64,000 nucleotides of DNA, taken from the NCBI RefSeq assembly GCF_900155935.1, contig NZ_FTLW01000003.1, forward strand, positions 248,001 through 312,000, in the 5' to 3' direction. Shown piece after piece: positions 17,892 through 26,309 of the stretch; the stretch's first letter is position 1; each line of letters opens with the position of its first letter. A program made the translations under genes and the position numbers. This stretch comes from Solilutibacter tolerans. GTDB taxonomy: Bacteria; Pseudomonadota; Gammaproteobacteria; Xanthomonadales; Xanthomonadaceae. Under the pieces are notes generated by a model. That model did no database searches, had not been told where the DNA came from, and worked only from the letters and a program-made list of their open reading frames with translations.

Positions 17892-19664
17892 TTAGCCGAG
17901 GCTGCGAGCCGTGGCCTTCTGCTCGTCCTTGAGTGCCTCAGGCATGCGAGGACCGTACTCATCCAGGTACTCACCAATGCTGGCGAACTCGTGCCGCCAG
18001 CCCTCGCGGTCATAGCCAAAGAGCTTCTCGCGGGCCTCTTGGCTAAGCTCGACGCCCTCAAGATTCACGTCCTCTATCTTCGGCAGGTGGCCGATCGGGG
18101 TTTCCTGGCTATCAACCTCCCCCGCCACCCGCTTGAGCATCCACTCCAGCACGCGCATGTTGTCGCCGAAACCGGGCCACAAGAAATCGCCGGCGTCGCC
18201 CTTGCGGAACCAGTTGACGTGGAAGACCTTCGGCAGCTTGGCGTTGGCTTGGTCGAAGGACAGCCAGTGTGCGAAGTAATCCGCGAAGTTGTAGCCGCAG
18301 AACGGCTTCATCGCCATCGGGTCGCGGCGCATCACGCCGACCGCGCCGGTCGCGGCCGCCGTGGTCTCGGAACCCATCGCCGCGCCGACGAGCACACCAT
18401 GCGTCCAGTCACGCGCCTCGAACACCAGCGGCACCAGTGACGCACGACGCCCACCAAATACAATGGCACTGATCGGCACGCCTTGCGGGTCTTCGGCCAT
18501 CGGCGAATACGACGGGCACTGCTTCGCACTGACGGTGAAGCGGGAATTGGGATGCGCCGCCGGCTTGCCGGCATTGAAATCGTATACATTTCCGCGCCAA
18601 TCAATGGCGGGCACGCGTTTGTCGAGACCCTCCCACCACGGCTGGTTGTCATCGGTCACGGCGACGTTGGTGAAGATGGCATCGCGTTGCAGCGAGGCCA
18701 GCGCATTCGGGTTCGATTTTTCGGACGTGCCCGGCGCCACGCCGAAGAAGCCGGCTTCCGGATTGATCGCATACAAGCGACCATCCGCGCCCGGACGCAT
18801 CCAGCAGATGTCATCACCGATCGTGGTGATCTTCCAACCATCACGCACGTAGCCTTCCGGCGGGATCAGCATCGCGAGGTTGGTCTTGCCGCAGGCACTC
18901 GGGAATGCGGCGGCGATGTAGTGCTTGTCGCCTTTCGGGTTCTCGATGCCGAGGATCAGCATGTGCTCGGCCAGCCAGCCTTCCGACTGCGCTTGGTGCG
19001 AGGCGATGCGCAACGCGTGGCACTTCTTGCCTAGTAGCGCATTGCCGCCGTAGCCGGAACCGAAGGATTGGATCTCGAGCTCTTCGGGGAAATGCATGAT
19101 GAAGCGACGGTCCGGGTTCAAGTCGCCGGTCGAGTGCAGGCCTTTCACATAGCTGCCATCGCGCTCGATGCGCGCAAGCGCCGGCGCGCCCATGCGGGTC
19201 ATGATGCGCATGTTGGCGACGACATAGGCCGAATCGGTGATTTCCACGCCGCAACGCGACAGCGGCGAATCGATCGGGCCCATGCAATACGGCACGACAT
19301 ACATCGTGCGCCCTTCCATGCAGCCTTCGAACAAGGAATCCATCTGCTGACGGGCCAACTCAGGCGCCATCCAGTGGTTGTTCGGGCCGGCATCGTCACG
19401 ATTGGTGGTGCAGACGAAGGTCAGATGCTCAACGCGTGCGACATCGTCCGGATGCGAACGGTGCAGGTAACTGTTGGGATGGGTGTCTTCGTTGAGCTTG
19501 ATCAAAGTGCCATCGGCTTGCATCGCCTGGATGAGCGCTTCGTTCTCGGCGTCGCTGCCATCGCACCAGTGGATGCGATCAGGGCGGGTGAGGCGGGCAA
19601 CTTCAAGCACCCACTGGTTCAAGGCCTCGAGTTTGCTTTGCGAATTCTGTGCGATATCGGTCAT
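17892..19664 (-). CDS. pckG: Phosphoenolpyruvate carboxykinase (GTP)
   Basis: Converts oxaloacetate and GTP to phosphoenolpyruvate, GDP and CO2, the entry step of gluconeogenesis from organic acids and fatty acids. The 590-residue length fits the GTP class rather than the roughly 530-residue ATP class. Visible signatures are the kinase P-loop FPSACGKTN, the upstream GSGYGGNALLGKKCHALR with the catalytic-loop cysteine, the metal-site WMRPGADG region, and MGSETTAAATG. The ATG at 19664 has CCGGAA a few bases before it; 13 further codons upstream are open but not family-like. The cytosolic enzyme neighbours fadE, consistent with fatty-acid growth. Confidence 0.96.
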   Translation of the reverse strand: MTDIAQNSQSKLEALNQWVLEVARLTRPDRIHWCDGSDAENEALIQAMQADGTLIKLNEDTHPNSYLHRSHPDDVARVEHLTFVCTTNRDDAGPNNHWMAPELARQQMDSLFEGCMEGRTMYVVPYCMGPIDSPLSRCGVEITDSAYVVANMRIMTRMGAPALARIERDGSYVKGLHSTGDLNPDRRFIMHFPEELEIQSFGSGYGGNALLGKKCHALRIASHQAQSEGWLAEHMLILGIENPKGDKHYIAAAFPSACGKTNLAMLIPPEGYVRDGWKITTIGDDICWMRPGADGRLYAINPEAGFFGVAPGTSEKSNPNALASLQRDAIFTNVAVTDDNQPWWEGLDKRVPAIDWRGNVYDFNAGKPAAHPNSRFTVSAKQCPSYSPMAEDPQGVPISAIVFGGRRASLVPLVFEARDWTHGVLVGAAMGSETTAAATGAVGVMRRDPMAMKPFCGYNFADYFAHWLSFDQANAKLPKVFHVNWFRKGDAGDFLWPGFGDNMRVLEWMLKRVAGEVDSQETPIGHLPKIEDVNLEGVELSQEAREKLFGYDREGWRHEFASIGEYLDEYGPRMPEALKDEQKATARSLG

Positions 19665-19720
19665 GTCGGTTCCGGAAATGGAGCGAAGCCGCGCAAAGGG
19701 CACGGCAGAAATAAAGGAAG

Positions 19721-20320
19721 TCAGACTTTGGCGGGGATCAGCGTCGCCATCATGTGGTTCACGTAATCCTCGAACTCCTCGCGCTGCATGTCGCGCTGGC
19801 CCAGCTGCAGGTTGAGCTGGAGGAAGCCGACGTACGCGGCATACGCCAGGCGTGCGCGGTGCTGCGCATCGGTCGCATCCAGACCCGCAGCGCGGAAAGC
19901 CGAGGTGAGGTAGTCGAGGCGGCGCTTGGACACGCGACCGATCACCGGCTGCACCGCCGGGTGATCCAACGCCTTCAAGAGCTCGCTGTAGATGACGTGC
20001 GATTGCACTTCGTTGGCCACCAGCTTGAACAGTGCACCCAGACGCGCGGCAGGATCCTGGATGCCTTCCAGCTGACCGAAGACTTCATCCTGCTCATGGC
20101 CCTCCCAACGCTCCAGCGCCGCCTGCAGCAGCGCATCGCGCGAAGGGAAGTGCCAGTAGAAGCTGCCCTTGGTCACGCCCAAGCGGCGGGCCAGAGGCTC
20201 TACGGCCACGGCGGATACGCCCTGTTCGGCGATTTGGTCGAGCGCGGCCTGCGCCCAGTCATCAGCGCTCAGTCGGCCGCTGCGTTCGGGTTTGTCGTTG
20301 GGAGGCGTCATGGTGGACAT
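19721..20320 (-). CDS. TetR-family regulator divergent from fadE
   Basis: About 199 residues. The N-terminal helix-turn-helix (about residues 14-62) contains the classic recognition helix region LARRLGVTKGSFYWHFPSRDALLQAAL. The rest is the variable ligand-binding/dimer domain. Three in-frame ATGs are possible (20329, 20320, 20311). None has a Shine-Dalgarno and the first lies inside an operator palindrome, so a later one is favoured. Divergence from fadE and palindromes over both promoters point to a fatty-acyl-responsive repressor of fadE and of itself, functionally like PsrA or FadR-type TetR proteins. The inducer is an inference. Confidence 0.88.
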   Translation of the reverse strand: MSTMTPPNDKPERSGRLSADDWAQAALDQIAEQGVSAVAVEPLARRLGVTKGSFYWHFPSRDALLQAALERWEGHEQDEVFGQLEGIQDPAARLGALFKLVANEVQSHVIYSELLKALDHPAVQPVIGRVSKRRLDYLTSAFRAAGLDATDAQHRARLAYAAYVGFLQLNLQLGQRDMQREEFEDYVNHMMATLIPAKV

Positions 20321-20326
20321 TGTAAC

Positions 20327-20405
20327 CATACGCAGGGGTCAAATTGCGTATGTGGCAGTGCAGCTTGACATGCCATCATGGCAAACATACTTTTGCGTAT
20401 GGTTT
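20327..20405. promoter_or_regulatory. fadE promoter with two palindromic TetR-type operators
   Basis: Operator 1 is CATACGCA (20327-20334), a 10-bp spacer and TGCGTATG (20345-20352), a perfect inverted repeat overlapping the 5' end of the tetR gene. A promoter facing fadE has TTGACA (20365-20370), a 17-bp spacer and TACTTT (20388-20393). Operator 2 is CATAC (20386-20390) TTTTGC GTATG (20397-20401), flanked by AAA and GTTT, and covers that -10 element. The half-site GCGTATG occurs three times. A repressor bound at operator 2 would block fadE directly. Confidence 0.75.
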
Positions 20406-20494
20406 ACATCTTCCCGGCGACGTCCACTTCTAGTAGATGTCTCTTCGGGTATTACATAGACAAACAGTCAGCGCGCTAGCCGCAGGAGTGCACC

Positions 20495-22978
20495 ATGTCC
20501 ACCGTGATCCCGTTTCTGGCCATTCTTCTTGCCACCGGGCTTGCCTCCTATCACCGATGGCGGATGCCAGTGTGGGCGGCCCTCACCGCCTGCTTGCTGG
20601 TGGCGTGTTGGCTGCTGGGCGCAAACCCGACCGCAACATTCATCGCCGCCGCGATTACCGCGATCATCGCCATCCCGCTGCTGATCCCGGGCCTGCGCAA
20701 GGCTGCGATCACCACGCCCTTGCTCAAGTTCTACACCAAGATCCTGCCGCCGCTCTCGGACACCGAGCGCACCGCACTTGAAGCCGGCACGGTCGGTTTC
20801 GAAGGCGAATTGTTCTCAGGCAAGCCAAACTGGGATTTGCTGCTCTCGCAGCCAAAACCCGTCCTGACCGAAGAAGAGCAGGCCTATCTGGATGGCCCGA
20901 CCGAAGACCTCTGCCGCATGGTCGACAACTGGGACATCGACCACGTCCGCGCCGATTTGCCGCCGGAGATGTGGGAGTACATCAAGCGCAACAAATTCTT
21001 TGGCCTGAACATCCCCAAGGAATACGGCGGCCTGGGCTTCTCGGCGCTGATGAACCACAAGGTGATCCAGAAGCTGGCCTCGATCAGCTCGGTGGTGAGC
21101 TCGACCGTCGGCGTGCCGAACTCGCTTGGCCCGGCCGAACTGCTGATGCACTACGGCACCGAAGACCAGAAGCGCCACTACCTGCCGCGCCTGGCCGATG
21201 GCCGTGAAGTGCCCTGCTTCGCATTGACCGGCCCGTTCGCCGGTTCGGATGCGACCTCGATCCCCGACTACGGCATCGTCTGCATGGGTGAGTGGCAAGG
21301 CGCGCAGGTACTTGGTATCCGCCTCACCCTCAACAAGCGCTACATCACTCTGGCCCCGGTCGCGACGCTGATCGGCGTGGCCTTCCGCATGTACGACCCG
21401 GATCATCTACTGGGCGACAAGGAAGACATCGGCATCTCGCTGGCCCTGGTGCCGCGCGATACGGCTGGGCTTGAAATCGGACGTCGCCACTTCCCGCTCA
21501 ACTCGCCGTTCCAGAATGGCCCGATCAAGGGCCGCGATGTGTTCGTGCCGCTGTCGCAGCTGATTGGCGGCGAAGATTACGCCGGCCAAGGCTGGCGCAT
21601 GTTGATGGAGTGCCTGTCGATCGGCCGCTCCATCACCCTGCCCTCTACGGCCAGCGGCGGTTCAAAGATGGGCGCGGTCACCGTGGGCTCGTACGCGCGC
21701 ATCCGCAAGCAGTTTGGCCTGTCGATCGGTCGCTTCGAGGGCGTCGAAGAGCCGCTCGCACGCATGGGCGGCCACGCCTACGCGATCAGTGCGCTCTCAC
21801 AGGCCACCGCAGCCGCCGTGGCGCGCGGCGAGAACCCGGCCGTGCCTTCGACCATCTCCAAGTACCACTGCACCGAGATGGGCCGCATCGTGGCCAAGGA
21901 TGTGATGGACATCATCGGCGGCAAGGGCATCATCCTTGGGCCGCGCAACTTTGCTGGCCGTGCATGGCAGGCCTCGCCCATCGCCATCACGGTGGAAGGC
22001 GCCAACATCATGACGCGTTCGCTGATGATCTTCGGCCAGGGCGCGATCCTCTGCCACCCCTGGGTAATGAAGGAAATGAAGGCCGCCATGCTGGCCGACC
22101 CGACGGTGCGCATCAACGAGTTCGATGGTGCCTTGTTCGGCCACATCGGTTACGCCATTTCCAACGCGGTGCGCAGTTTCTGGTTCGGCCTGACTGGCTC
22201 GCGCTTTGGCTCGGCACCGGGTGACAACTACACGCGTCGCTACTTCCGCAAGCTCAACCGTTACTCGGCCAACCTCGCCTTGTTCGCGGATGTGTCGATG
22301 TTGATGCTGGGCGGCAAGTTGAAATTCAAGGAATCGCTCTCGGGCCGCTTAGGCGATGTGCTCAGCCAGCTCTACATCATCAGCAGCATGCTCAAGCGCT
22401 ATCAGGACGAAGGCCAGCCGGTCAGCGACCAGCCGCTCTTGGCCTGGGCCGTGCATGACTCGGTCAACAAGATCGAGACTGCGCTCTCCACCGCGCTGCG
22501 CAACTTCCCCATCCGCCCGGTGGCGTGGGTGTTGTGGCCGATCATCTTCCCGCTGGGTCGTCGCGCGCAGGCACCGAGTGATCGCCTGGGCCACAAGGTC
22601 GCCTCTTTGCTGATGACGCCATCCGATGCGCGTGATCGCTTGGCCGAAGGTGTGTTCACCACGCCGACCGCGCTCAACCCCGGCGGCCGCATCGTCAGCT
22701 ACCTGCCGAAGTTCGTCTTGGCAGAGCCGGTGGAGCGCAAGTTCCAGAAGGCACTGAAGAACAGCGACATCGAAGCACTCGAATTCGACCAGCAGCTGGT
22801 CGAAGGCGTGCGCGAGGGCTGGATCACCGACGAGGAAGCTGCACAGTTGAAGGAATTGCGTGAACTCACCCTCGACACGATCACCGTGGACGACTTCGAT
22901 ACCGAGGAATTGCGCTCGGCCGGTTACGCCGACCTGATCGCCCGCGAGCGCCGAGAGCACGAGCGCGAAGTCGCTTGA
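20495..22978 (+). CDS. fadE: Long-chain acyl-CoA dehydrogenase FadE
   Basis: Catalyses the first, FAD-dependent step of beta-oxidation. At 827 residues it matches the long FadE type (about 815 in E. coli) rather than ordinary 380-residue acyl-CoA dehydrogenases. Two or three N-terminal membrane helices (about residues 1-75) precede the dehydrogenase core (DLPPEMWEYIKRNKFFGLNIPKEYGG, CFALTGPFAGSD, SGGSKMGA, YHCTEMGRIVAKDVMDIIGGKGI). The C-terminal DUF1974-type extension follows (YFRKLNRYSANLALFAD onward). AGGAG lies 6 bases before the ATG. Control is probably by the divergent TetR protein through palindromes on its promoter. Confidence 0.96.
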   Translation: MSTVIPFLAILLATGLASYHRWRMPVWAALTACLLVACWLLGANPTATFIAAAITAIIAIPLLIPGLRKAAITTPLLKFYTKILPPLSDTERTALEAGTVGFEGELFSGKPNWDLLLSQPKPVLTEEEQAYLDGPTEDLCRMVDNWDIDHVRADLPPEMWEYIKRNKFFGLNIPKEYGGLGFSALMNHKVIQKLASISSVVSSTVGVPNSLGPAELLMHYGTEDQKRHYLPRLADGREVPCFALTGPFAGSDATSIPDYGIVCMGEWQGAQVLGIRLTLNKRYITLAPVATLIGVAFRMYDPDHLLGDKEDIGISLALVPRDTAGLEIGRRHFPLNSPFQNGPIKGRDVFVPLSQLIGGEDYAGQGWRMLMECLSIGRSITLPSTASGGSKMGAVTVGSYARIRKQFGLSIGRFEGVEEPLARMGGHAYAISALSQATAAAVARGENPAVPSTISKYHCTEMGRIVAKDVMDIIGGKGIILGPRNFAGRAWQASPIAITVEGANIMTRSLMIFGQGAILCHPWVMKEMKAAMLADPTVRINEFDGALFGHIGYAISNAVRSFWFGLTGSRFGSAPGDNYTRRYFRKLNRYSANLALFADVSMLMLGGKLKFKESLSGRLGDVLSQLYIISSMLKRYQDEGQPVSDQPLLAWAVHDSVNKIETALSTALRNFPIRPVAWVLWPIIFPLGRRAQAPSDRLGHKVASLLMTPSDARDRLAEGVFTTPTALNPGGRIVSYLPKFVLAEPVERKFQKALKNSDIEALEFDQQLVEGVREGWITDEEAAQLKELRELTLDTITVDDFDTEELRSAGYADLIARERREHEREVA

Positions 22979-22995
22979 TCGATATCACTGACTAC

Positions 22996-23025
22996 GCCCG
23001 GCCAAGTGCCGGGCTTTCTTCTTCT
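22996..23025 (+). terminator. Terminator after fadE
   Basis: GCCCGGC (22996-23002) and GCCGGGC (23008-23014) form a perfect 7-bp stem around CAAGT, followed by TTTCTTCTT. Confidence 0.8.
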
Positions 23026-23041
23026 ACACCGAGTAAATCCC

Positions 23042-23521
23042 ATGCGAATTCTTGATTTGTATCGTCGCCTCGCAGACAAACCCGGCGGTCGCTGGCTATT
23101 CTCGAAACTCGTGTGCTTCAAGGCCCCTTACTTCGCCAGCATCGCACCCCGCATCGTCTCGTTGGAGCCGCAGCGTGGCGTCGCGACCTTGCGTCACCGC
23201 CGACGCGTCACCAATCACATCGGCACCGTACATGCGATCGCGCTATGCAATCTGGCGGAATTCGTCGGCGGCCTGACCTGCGATGTCAGCCTGCCGCGCG
23301 GCATGCGCTGGATCCCAAAAGGCATGCAGGTCGAGTATCTGAAGAAAGCCGCAGGCACGATGACGGCCACGGCCACGCCGGAATTCACTCCTGACGTCAG
23401 CGACAACGGTTACGACCTCCCTTTCGATGTCTCGATCACGGACGGCGGCGGCGCGGAAGTCTTTCGCGCGCGCATCGCCATGTGGATCACGCCGGTGTCG
23501 CCATCGACAATCAAGGATTGA
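23042..23521 (+). CDS. DUF4442 hot-dog-fold protein
   Basis: A 159-residue protein matching the DUF4442 group of hot-dog proteins related to PaaI-type thioesterases. The family pattern is visible in FKAPYFASIAPRIVSLEPQRGVATL and in RRRVTNHIGTVHAIALCNLAEFVGGL, whose N-H-x-G-T-x-H-A segment is equivalent to the thioesterase active-site helix. A role on acyl-CoA would fit its place just after fadE, although a terminator separates them, so they may be only partly co-expressed. The substrate is undetermined. The start is the ATG at 23042; upstream in-frame codons overlap the terminator. Confidence 0.8.
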   Translation: MRILDLYRRLADKPGGRWLFSKLVCFKAPYFASIAPRIVSLEPQRGVATLRHRRRVTNHIGTVHAIALCNLAEFVGGLTCDVSLPRGMRWIPKGMQVEYLKKAAGTMTATATPEFTPDVSDNGYDLPFDVSITDGGGAEVFRARIAMWITPVSPSTIKD

Positions 23522-23530
23522 TCGAAAGTT

Positions 23531-23884
23531 TCAGCGTGTGAACCACAACATTGCAATTGCAATCAGCGCCGGCAATGCCTGCACGTAGAAGATGCGGCGA
23601 CTGACCGACCACGCGCCGTACAAGCCCGCGATCACCACGCAGACCAGGAAGAACATCGCAAATTCACGTGATGCAGTGATAGCTGCGTAAAACAGGCCCG
23701 CGGCTATGAAACCGTTGTACAGACCCTGGTTGGCGGCCAGCACCTTGGTCGCCTCGGCCCGCTCAGGCGAGTTGCGAAACGTCTTCAAGCCCAACGGGCG
23801 CGTCCACAGCAACATCTCAAGCACCATGAACCACAGGTGCAAAAGGCCGACCAGCACCACCAACCCCCAAGCGACCTGCGTCAT
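23531..23884 (-). CDS. DUF1304 small membrane protein
   Basis: A 117-residue protein with four predicted membrane helices. The DUF1304 hallmarks are an early E-M-L-L-W after the first helix, the conserved loop TFRNSPERAEATKVLAANQG, and YNGFIAAGL. Function is unknown. Its ATG overlaps the stop of the phosphoesterase gene by 4 bp (ATGA), making it the last gene of a three-gene translationally coupled operon. Confidence 0.85.
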   Translation of the reverse strand: MTQVAWGLVVLVGLLHLWFMVLEMLLWTRPLGLKTFRNSPERAEATKVLAANQGLYNGFIAAGLFYAAITASREFAMFFLVCVVIAGLYGAWSVSRRIFYVQALPALIAIAMLWFTR

Positions 23885-24780
23885 TGCGTTTCTCCGTCTT
23901 GATTTGATGTTTGCTTGAGCGTCAGCCGTGAAATCTCCGGCGGCACGCCCAGGCGCACGGGGATGATGCTGGTACCGACACCCGGCGATACGAACATTGT
24001 GCGCCCTTGGTACTCAATCCAGCCATTGAGCGTGTGCGAGTGTTCGATGAAGTGCCCTGGCCTGCGCAGCGGTAATGGATAGATCTGCCCGCCATGCGTG
24101 TGCCCCGCGACCGTCAACGCGGTGTGCGCCGGGATTCGCGGCAACAGGTCCGGCTCATGCGTCAACGCGATCACTGCCGCATCACTAGGTATCTGCGCGT
24201 AGGTACCTGCCACATCGGGCCTGCCTTCCTGCAAATCGCCAAGGCCGGCCAACCAGAAGCTGCACTGACCGATCTGCACGGGAACCGCGCGGTTATCGAT
24301 CATCTCTACCCCCGCCGCCGAAAACTTCGTACTGATGTCGTTACCGTTCTTCCACCAATCATGGTTGCCCAGCACCGCATATACCGGCTTGCGTGATGTC
24401 AGCGGCTTGAGATGCTCGGCGATGACCTCGGGCGGAACGTATTCGCCCAGCAATACGCTCAGAATCACGTAGTCGCCGGCCATCAGCACGATGGGGGCGT
24501 CGCTCGCGATCAAACGCTGCACCAGACGGTCGAGCTTGTCCACGCCGTTACGCGGAGAACCCGTGTGCGTGTCGGTGATGACATCCATACGTAATCCATC
24601 GCATTGGGCGGGCCAGTTGTTCACTGGCAAGACATGATCGCGTTCGACCAAGCGCGCGGTTTCGATCACGCCACCGTAGAACGTCAGCCCGATGGCAGCC
24701 AGCAACGCCGCCAAGGTGCTTCGGCGCACATGGCGATGGGCGATGAAGGCACGCAGGCGCCCTCCTTTGCGCGATGTCAT
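23881..24780 (-). CDS. Membrane-anchored calcineurin-like phosphoesterase (YaeI/YkuE type)
   Basis: A 299-residue protein with one N-terminal membrane segment (about residues 20-40) followed by a metallophosphoesterase domain. The metal-ligand motifs appear in order: D-T-H-T-G, AGDYV, GNHDWW, ALTHEPDLLPRI and GHTHGGQ. This fold uses a binuclear metal centre; YaeI-like members can cleave UDP-diacylglucosamine-type or other phosphodiesters, but specificity cannot be read here. It overlaps the MFS gene upstream and DUF1304 downstream, each by 4 bp, implying coordinated synthesis. The catalytic residues look intact. Confidence 0.87.
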   Translation of the reverse strand: MTSRKGGRLRAFIAHRHVRRSTLAALLAAIGLTFYGGVIETARLVERDHVLPVNNWPAQCDGLRMDVITDTHTGSPRNGVDKLDRLVQRLIASDAPIVLMAGDYVILSVLLGEYVPPEVIAEHLKPLTSRKPVYAVLGNHDWWKNGNDISTKFSAAGVEMIDNRAVPVQIGQCSFWLAGLGDLQEGRPDVAGTYAQIPSDAAVIALTHEPDLLPRIPAHTALTVAGHTHGGQIYPLPLRRPGHFIEHSHTLNGWIEYQGRTMFVSPGVGTSIIPVRLGVPPEISRLTLKQTSNQDGETQ

Positions 24781-26102
24781 TTCTCGTGGTCCGGGCGCAT
24801 CGATGCGGCCAGACGCTCACCCGTCAGCTTGGACAATCGCCATCCAATCAAGCCCGCAACCAATGCAGAGGTCGCGCTGATAGCCGCGAACATCGCCACC
24901 GTTGCTCCACCGGCGCGCAGGATGTTCATGCCACTGGCGATCACCATGTCGCCGAAGCGCCAGACCGCGGTATCGACCACATTCTGACCCTTGTAACGCA
25001 TCACCCGTGGCGCCTTCGCGAACAAGCTGTGTCGCGCGGGCTCGGCCATGCCGTAGGCGAGACCACGTGTCACGATCAATGCGAGCGCGACGGCAGGCAT
25101 GCCGGCGATGAGCGGCAGATGTGGATCAGGCACCACCATCACCAAGGTCAACATCGCGATGCCTGCCACCGCCCACACGGTGAGAACCACTCCTGCGCCA
25201 TAGCGAGGCAGCATCCAACGGGTGAGGAATATCTGCACGACCACCGTCAGGATATTGGTCGCGAGATCCACATTGGCGAAGAACCGCGTACGCAGCACAT
25301 CCGTGTTGAAGGCTTGGTGCGCGTAATCCGTCACCAAGGCGTAATTGACCGTGCCGATGCCATCGGCCAGCAGCAGCAAGATCGCCATGTTGCGCATGAA
25401 AGGCGTGGCGAAGATCTGTTTGACGCCATCCCACATGCCGCCGCCAACGGCCTCTCCGCCTGCCTGCTCCGGGCGCACATGCGCATGCGCTTTCGCCCAT
25501 CGCCCCAGCATCACCACGCAGATGACCGCGACGCTCAATAACGATGCCGACACGACCAGGAGCGGCGCGACGCCGAATACCTGCACCAGGCCACGTGTCA
25601 GTGTCGGGCCAGCCACCGCGCCAACGGTACCGGCCACCGCGATGATCGGGAACAAGCGCTTGGCCTGTTCTGCACTCCAGATATCGGTCATGAATATCCA
25701 GAACAGCGACACCACGAACAAATTGAACACACTCACCCAGACAAAGAACACGATGCCGAGCGTACGCGGCGATAGCAGCGTCGGGTTGGCGAAAAACGGC
25801 ACGAAGCACAACAAGCACGCGACACCCGCCAGATTGAACAGCGGCACGACGATTCGCCGCGGCCAGCGCGAGACCACGGCGCCGAAGATCGGTGCCAGCA
25901 ACACCATGCAAATGAAAGTCGCGCCGTAGAACCAGGGCAACTGGGTAGAGCCCACGGCGGCCGATAGCTGTTCACGTACCGGGCGAATCATGTAATACGC
26001 CGCCAGCACGCAGAAGAAATAGAGGAAAGAGATCGCCACCGCCGGCCATTCGCCTTGGTGAATACGATCAAAAGCGTTGCCACCGGCAGGTTTGGGTTCC
26101 AT
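24777..26102 (-). CDS. MFS-type transporter resembling ATP/ADP-translocase-like family
   Basis: About 441 residues with roughly twelve hydrophobic segments and the early conserved YYMIRPVREQLSAAVG motif. This motif recurs in an MFS group often annotated as NTP/NDP exchange-like transporters in xanthomonads. The substrate is unknown and ATP exchange should not be assumed. The start is uncertain: ATG 26102 is chosen, while a GTG at 26138 would add 12 residues; neither has a strong ribosome binding site. It heads an operon with the phosphoesterase and DUF1304 genes through two ATGA overlaps. Confidence 0.75.
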   Translation of the reverse strand: MEPKPAGGNAFDRIHQGEWPAVAISFLYFFCVLAAYYMIRPVREQLSAAVGSTQLPWFYGATFICMVLLAPIFGAVVSRWPRRIVVPLFNLAGVACLLCFVPFFANPTLLSPRTLGIVFFVWVSVFNLFVVSLFWIFMTDIWSAEQAKRLFPIIAVAGTVGAVAGPTLTRGLVQVFGVAPLLVVSASLLSVAVICVVMLGRWAKAHAHVRPEQAGGEAVGGGMWDGVKQIFATPFMRNMAILLLLADGIGTVNYALVTDYAHQAFNTDVLRTRFFANVDLATNILTVVVQIFLTRWMLPRYGAGVVLTVWAVAGIAMLTLVMVVPDPHLPLIAGMPAVALALIVTRGLAYGMAEPARHSLFAKAPRVMRYKGQNVVDTAVWRFGDMVIASGMNILRAGGATVAMFAAISATSALVAGLIGWRLSKLTGERLAASMRPDHEK

Positions 26103-26309
26103 CCGCGCACGGTATCTGACCGATGCCGCCACTGCCACTATTCCGATGGACCGATCCCTCCGCGCATGTAAGCGAGCCGCATGCAGTCACTTAGCTGAAT
26201 ATTGCGATGCAAATCAATTGGATGCCGAAACTACTTCGCCCTGTTCATGCACAAAATGGATTCACTCACTTAGTATGTCCACCAGATCTAATCCGCTCGA
26301 GGGGATGCC

